From the NCBI RefSeq assembly GCF_012584445.1, contig NZ_JABAHI010000012.1, positions 62,001 to 126,000 on the forward strand: a DNA stretch of 64,000 nt, written 5' to 3'. A program made the translations under genes and the position numbers. This DNA comes from Olsenella sp. KGMB02461. Lineage in GTDB: Bacteria; Actinomycetota; Coriobacteriia; Coriobacteriales; Atopobiaceae. How positions within the stretch are numbered: position 1 is the first letter of the stretch; the number at the start of each line of letters is the position of its first letter. The notes under the pieces are model-generated. The model searched no databases. It saw nothing but the letters and a program-made list of their open reading frames with translations, and had not been told where the DNA came from. Shown here piece by piece: positions 59,757-64,000 of this stretch.

Positions 59757-61240
59757 TGTCTGCTAAACAACGCAGGAAGCTACGCGTCGTATTTGCGTCG
59801 GCCGAGGCCGCCCCGTTTTCCAAGACGGGCGGCCTGGGCGACGTGGCCGGCTCGCTGCCTCAGGCGCTTGTGGCAGCCGGCTGCCGCGTCGTGGTGATGC
59901 TTCCTAAATACGGCACCATCAAGCAAGAGTACGTCGATCAGATGGAGCACGTCTGCGACTTCTATCTCAACATGGGGTGGAGGAGCGAGTACTGCGGTCT
60001 GGAGCGCATCCAGAAGGATGGCGTCGACTACTACTTCATCGACAACGAGCATTTCTTTAAGCGCGACGGCCTCTATGGCTACTTCGATGACGGCGAGCGC
60101 TTCGCCTTCTTCTCCAAGGCCATCACCGAGAGCCTCCAATACCTGCCGGATTTCCGTTGCGACATCTTGCACTGCAACGACTGGCAGACGGCTCTGGCTC
60201 CTGTCTTCTTGCGCGAGTATTACCAGGGCCTGCCGCTCTACGACAACGTGCGCACGGTCTTCTCGATACACAATGCCAAGTTCCAAGGAATGTACGGCGA
60301 CTCAGTGTTGGATACCGCAGGCCTGCTCCCGGCACCCAACGCGGTGCGCCAGCTCTACTGCGCCCCGGACACCATCAACTACATGCAGGGTGCGCTCATC
60401 TACTCCGACCTGCTGTCCACGGTGAGCCCCACTTATGCCCAGGAGCTCAAGACCCCGTTCTTTGGCGAGGGTTTGGACGGTCTGTTCCGTCAGCGCTCCG
60501 AGTCGCTCCATGGCATCTTGAACGGCATCGACACCAAGGCCTTCGACCCGGCTACCGATCCCGCCATCGCCGCCAACTTCTCTGTGGGCGACATGGCTGG
60601 CAAGGCCGCCTGCAAGGCTGCGCTTCAGGAGGAGCTGGGCCTCGAGGTGAACCCCGAGCGCCCGCTGGTGGCTATGGTGACCCGTCTCACCAAGCAAAAG
60701 GGCCTCGACCTGGTGCAATACTCGCTGGAGCGCTTGTTAGGCCGCTCTATTCAGGTGGCAGTGCTGGGCACTGGCGACCGCACCTACGAGGACTCGCTGC
60801 GCTACTTCGACTGGAAGTATCAAGGCTCCATGTGCGCCCGCATCGACTTCGACCTGGGCCTCTCCCAGCGCATGTACGCCGGCGCAGACATGTTCTTGAT
60901 GCCGTCGCTCTTCGAGCCCTGCGGCCTGTCTCAGATGATCTCCATGCGCTATGGCACCTTGCCCATTGTGCGTGAGACCGGCGGCCTCAAAGATTCGGTC
61001 ATCCCTTACAATCAGTTCACAGGCGAGGGCACGGGCTTCTCCTTTGCCAACTTCAATGGCGAAGAGATGGCAGACTGCGTCCTCAACGCAGCCGAGGTCT
61101 TCTGGACCAACAAGAGCGTCTGGGCGCAGCTTCAGCGCCAGGCCATGGAGGCAGATTTCTCCTGGACGGCTGCAGCAAATCGTTATATTGAGATGTATGG
61201 TTGGCTCCACCCCGAGGTTATTCCTCAGGAGCGCCCCTAA
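59756..61240 (+). CDS. glgA: Glycogen synthase (ADP-glucose)
   Basis: A 494-residue GT5 enzyme. The GTG at 59756 overlaps the glgD stop and gives MSAKQRRKLRVVFASAEAAP; the longer open frame upstream is in the wrong frame inside glgD. FSKTGGLGDVAGSLPQAL is the ADP-glucose binding KxGGL motif, HCNDWQTAL and TVFSIHNAKFQGMYG are typical, and LMPSLFEPCGLSQMISMRYG holds the E-x7-E catalytic region. GGGAAGGG lies before the start. Confidence 0.96.
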   Translation: MSAKQRRKLRVVFASAEAAPFSKTGGLGDVAGSLPQALVAAGCRVVVMLPKYGTIKQEYVDQMEHVCDFYLNMGWRSEYCGLERIQKDGVDYYFIDNEHFFKRDGLYGYFDDGERFAFFSKAITESLQYLPDFRCDILHCNDWQTALAPVFLREYYQGLPLYDNVRTVFSIHNAKFQGMYGDSVLDTAGLLPAPNAVRQLYCAPDTINYMQGALIYSDLLSTVSPTYAQELKTPFFGEGLDGLFRQRSESLHGILNGIDTKAFDPATDPAIAANFSVGDMAGKAACKAALQEELGLEVNPERPLVAMVTRLTKQKGLDLVQYSLERLLGRSIQVAVLGTGDRTYEDSLRYFDWKYQGSMCARIDFDLGLSQRMYAGADMFLMPSLFEPCGLSQMISMRYGTLPIVRETGGLKDSVIPYNQFTGEGTGFSFANFNGEEMADCVLNAAEVFWTNKSVWAQLQRQAMEADFSWTAAANRYIEMYGWLHPEVIPQERP

Positions 61241-61326
61241 CACCCCCGACCCCCTTGGACGGCCTGGGGGCGGCAGCGCGCCCTTCTTATGCAGCCATTT
61301 AGGTTCAAGGGAGAAGAGAGGACACC

Positions 61327-64000
61327 ATGAGAGCCCTTCACGACAGCAGGGGCTCCCGGTATAGAGATCCCGGCGGCGCCGCCCTTGTGGGCGGCGTCGT
61401 CACGTTAAAGATCGACGTGTGGGATGATCCGGGAACCCAAGCCACCATCCGCACTTGGATCGACGGCGAAGGCGAAGCCTTCTGGCCCATGGAGCTCGAA
61501 GAGCGAGCAGAAGACGGCCGCCTCACCTTTGCAGGGCAGCTCCCCTGTGAGGCGCTGGGCATCCTGTGGTATGCCTTTTTGCTGGAGGGCTCGGACGGCG
61601 TCGTGCGCTATTACGGCGCCCGCGAGGGGCGCACCGGCGGCGTGGGACAGATGTACGACTATATGCCCCCCTCCTTTCAGATAACCGTATACCACGAGCG
61701 CGAGGTCACTCCTGACTGGTACAAGGCCGGCATGGTCTACCAGATCTTTCCCGATCGCTACCGTCGCGACGAGGCCTGGCATGAGCGTGCTGCGGCGGCT
61801 CTGGAAAAGCCCAGGCAGGGTGTGCCTCGTGCGCTGATAGAGGACTGGGACACCCCGGTGGCCTACCAGCGCGACGAGAACTGCCGCATCAAGGTCTGGG
61901 AGTTTTACGGTGGCTCGCTAGAGGGCATTCGTCAGGACCTGGATCGCATCGCCTCCATGGGTTTCACGGCCATCTATTTGAACCCTATTTTCGACGCCCA
62001 ATCCAACCACCGCTATGACACCGGCGACTACCTGGCCATCGATCCCATGCTGGGCACGCTGGAAGACTTCCGCCGCTTGGCCAACGACGCCGCCCAGCGA
62101 GGGATCTCTCTCATCTTGGACGGCGTGTTCAACCATACCGGCGTGGACTCGGTGTATTTCAATAAATATGACAATTATGACTCGGTGGGCGCCTGGCAGT
62201 CTCCCGACTCCCCCTATCGTCCCTGGTACCTCATGCAAGAGGACGGCACTTACACCTGCTGGTGGGGTGTGGACGACCTTCCTGATACCGATAAGTCCAA
62301 CCCTCAGTGGCAGGACTTCGTCTATGGTCCCGAGGGTGTGGTGCGCTACTGGCTTCGCCAGGGCGCCCGCGGCTGGCGCCTGGATGTGGCAGACGAGCTC
62401 AACGACCCCTTCATTGCTGGCATCAAGGCGGCAGAGACCGCTGAGCTGCCCGATGCCCTGTTGCTGGGCGAGGTCTGGGAGGATGCCTCCAACAAGATCG
62501 CCTACGGCGAGCTGCGCCATTACCTCTGCGGCGATGAGCTGGACAGCGCCATGAACTACCCCTTCAGGGCTGCCCTTTTGGGGTACTTGTTGGGCGAGAT
62601 GGGGGCCGAGGAGATCGCTGAGACCATGGCCTCCCTCAAGGAGAACTATCCCCCTGAGGCTTTCTACGCCTGCCTCAACCTGCTGGGCAGCCACGATCGC
62701 CCCCGTCTCTTCACAGTGCTGGGCGGCGCACCGGACAAAGACTCCATGACCGACGAGCAGATGCGCGAGTACCGCCTCTCTGAGGGTCAGAAGGGCCTGG
62801 CCAAAGGCCGCCTTTGGCTGGCGGTGCTGGTGCAGATGTGCTCGCCTGGCGTGCCCTGCGTCTACTACGGCGACGAGGCCGGAGTCGAGGGCTATACCGA
62901 CCCCTACAACCGCTCCACCTATCCCTGGGGCCACGAAGACCCCGACACTCAGGCTATCTACCACAACGCCATGGCCCTGCGCCAGCGCTTCCCCATGCTG
63001 GTGAACGGCGGGTTCGAGCCCTTCTCGGCAGGCCCCGACGTCTACGGCTTCTGGCGCACTCCCGGTCCCGGCGACGAGGAATCCGGCGAGTGCATCTGCG
63101 TGCTGGCGAACCGCTCGCTCTCGGCGGTGCACGAGATCTCGGTGCCTATGCGCGCACCTCAGGTAGACGATCTGGTAAGCGGCGTCTCCCCGGTGGTGGA
63201 AAACGGCGAGGCTCGCGTCACCCTGCGCCAGCTGGGCTCGGCGGTGCTTTACTTCCATGGAACGTCTCCCTTGGTAAAGCCCCTGGAGCACGGACAGGGA
63301 GTCGTGGCCCACATCACCTCGCTGCCCAATCCCGACGGGCCAGGCACCCTGGGTCCCGAGGCCTATCGCTTCGTGGACTTTTTGGCCGCCGGCCGTCAGC
63401 GCTATTGGCAGGTGCTGCCCGTCAACCCCTGCGACGCCTTTGGCAGCCCCTATGCCGGCCCTAGCGCCTTTGCGGGAAACCTCGCCCTGGTGCACAGGGG
63501 CGGCCACAGCTTCCAGGAGCTCTATGAGGCCTGGAGCGCAGGCACCCCTACCGAGAAAACCTTCCAACCGCTGGCAGCGGGCACAACCCCTGTGGGCGAG
63601 ACCTTCTCGGCAGGGGCCTTTGAGGCTTTTTGCGCCCGCGAGGCCTCTTGGTTGGCGCCCTACGCCACCTACCAGGCCATCCGCGATGGGGTGGTGGCCG
63701 GAGAGATCGCCATCGACCCGGCGCTTAGGCGGCAGGAGGCGTCGGCGGTAGAGACGCGGGCAGTCGACGGCGAAGTCCCGGTAGCCGGGGAGTCGTCGAG
63801 CCTGGATGCGGTCCAGGAGCGAGAGGCGAGCGCTGCTCCCAAATTGCTTCCGCTGGATGCGGTGGGCTGGCAGAGCTGGCCGGAGCCCTACCACACCTGG
63901 TCGCCAGAGCTGTCACGCGATCCCAAGCTGTCCGATCGCGTGCGCTACCACGAGTTTTGCCAGTGGCTTTTCTTCGTGCAGTGGGAGGCCTTGAAGGCCT
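61327..64000 (+). CDS. GH13 alpha-glucanase fused to GH77 4-alpha-glucanotransferase (partial)
   Basis: The frame opens at ATG 61327 behind GAGAAGAGAGGACACC and stays open to the window end, 891 codons, so the C-terminus is missing. Residues 1-120 look like a carbohydrate-binding N-domain. The GH13 part (about 130-640) has GMVYQIFPDRY, HRYDTGDY, GWRLDVADELND (nucleophile), LLLGEVWEDA (acid-base) and LLGSHDRPR, as in neopullulanase/cyclomaltodextrinase types. From about 656, VVAHITSLPNPDGPGTLGPE and RYWQVLPVNPCDAFGSPYAG are the start of MalQ-type GH77. It probably debranches and rearranges glucans next to the glycogen genes. Motif copies at 63022 and 63604 read FSA. Confidence 0.92.
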   Translation, partial: MRALHDSRGSRYRDPGGAALVGGVVTLKIDVWDDPGTQATIRTWIDGEGEAFWPMELEERAEDGRLTFAGQLPCEALGILWYAFLLEGSDGVVRYYGAREGRTGGVGQMYDYMPPSFQITVYHEREVTPDWYKAGMVYQIFPDRYRRDEAWHERAAAALEKPRQGVPRALIEDWDTPVAYQRDENCRIKVWEFYGGSLEGIRQDLDRIASMGFTAIYLNPIFDAQSNHRYDTGDYLAIDPMLGTLEDFRRLANDAAQRGISLILDGVFNHTGVDSVYFNKYDNYDSVGAWQSPDSPYRPWYLMQEDGTYTCWWGVDDLPDTDKSNPQWQDFVYGPEGVVRYWLRQGARGWRLDVADELNDPFIAGIKAAETAELPDALLLGEVWEDASNKIAYGELRHYLCGDELDSAMNYPFRAALLGYLLGEMGAEEIAETMASLKENYPPEAFYACLNLLGSHDRPRLFTVLGGAPDKDSMTDEQMREYRLSEGQKGLAKGRLWLAVLVQMCSPGVPCVYYGDEAGVEGYTDPYNRSTYPWGHEDPDTQAIYHNAMALRQRFPMLVNGGFEPFSAGPDVYGFWRTPGPGDEESGECICVLANRSLSAVHEISVPMRAPQVDDLVSGVSPVVENGEARVTLRQLGSAVLYFHGTSPLVKPLEHGQGVVAHITSLPNPDGPGTLGPEAYRFVDFLAAGRQRYWQVLPVNPCDAFGSPYAGPSAFAGNLALVHRGGHSFQELYEAWSAGTPTEKTFQPLAAGTTPVGETFSAGAFEAFCAREASWLAPYATYQAIRDGVVAGEIAIDPALRRQEASAVETRAVDGEVPVAGESSSLDAVQEREASAAPKLLPLDAVGWQSWPEPYHTWSPELSRDPKLSDRVRYHEFCQWLFFVQWEALKA

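Overview
The window is about 64 kb of GC-rich DNA that looks like the chromosome of an anaerobic, Gram-positive actinobacterium of class Coriobacteriia (Olsenella/Atopobium/Collinsella relatives). This is inferred from gene content: a rubrerythrin, a GlgC/GlgD glycogen operon, a T-box leader, an LPXTG-type surface protein, teichoic-acid type enzymes and a short SRP RNA next to dnaX-ybaB-recR. No rRNA or species marker is present, so the genus is a guess.

Layout. 1-3.4 kb: leucine biosynthesis (end of leuA, then leuC, leuD, leuB). 3.4-7.6 kb: an AT-rich stretch with a putative DUF559-like nuclease, an amidohydrolase and a GNAT acetyltransferase. 7.7-21.1 kb: a cell-surface locus with two unusual fusions of a winged helix, a LicC-type nucleotidyltransferase and a LicA-type kinase, a stand-alone LicC-like protein, an opine-dehydrogenase-like protein, a LicB-type permease, a LicD protein, a GT4 glycosyltransferase, a YidC-TagF fusion and an LtaS-like membrane phosphotransferase. 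Together they suggest a teichoic-acid-like polymer decorated with phosphocholine or a related amino-alcohol phosphate. 21.2-26.6 kb, minus strand: an unknown protein, the AmmeMemoRadiSam genes and three YcxB-like membrane proteins. 26.9-30.3 kb: a tryptophan T-box leader and the three-gene ABC importer it should control. 30.6-37.5 kb: adenine deaminase, SRP RNA, a DedA protein, dnaX, ybaB, recR. 37.5-43.4 kb: a palindrome-rich spacer, a GNAT protein, a BceAB-type ABC transporter preceded by a 49-residue protein, a single-pass membrane protein and tRNA-Asp. 44-49.3 kb: a 1745-residue wall-anchored surface protein. 49.5-51.8 kb: a HAD phosphatase, a MutY-like glycosylase without the iron-sulfur cysteines, and rubrerythrin. 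52.4-64 kb: glycogen metabolism (glgB, glgP, glgC, glgD, glgA, then an open GH13-GH77 fusion running off the end).

The strongest signal outside ordinary genes is a dispersed motif, GGGTTTCTCGGCA. I count nine exact 13-mers and sixteen copies of its 10-base core TTTCTCGGCA on both strands. It lies between genes, often as inverted pairs, and also inside genes at protein ends or linkers. It behaves like a REP/BIME element or a DNA-uptake-type sequence. Other points are a glycogen branching enzyme with a histone-H1-like Lys/Ala/Pro tail, an identical 28-bp palindrome at two sites 13 kb apart, and base-composition mosaicism within the surface-polymer locus.
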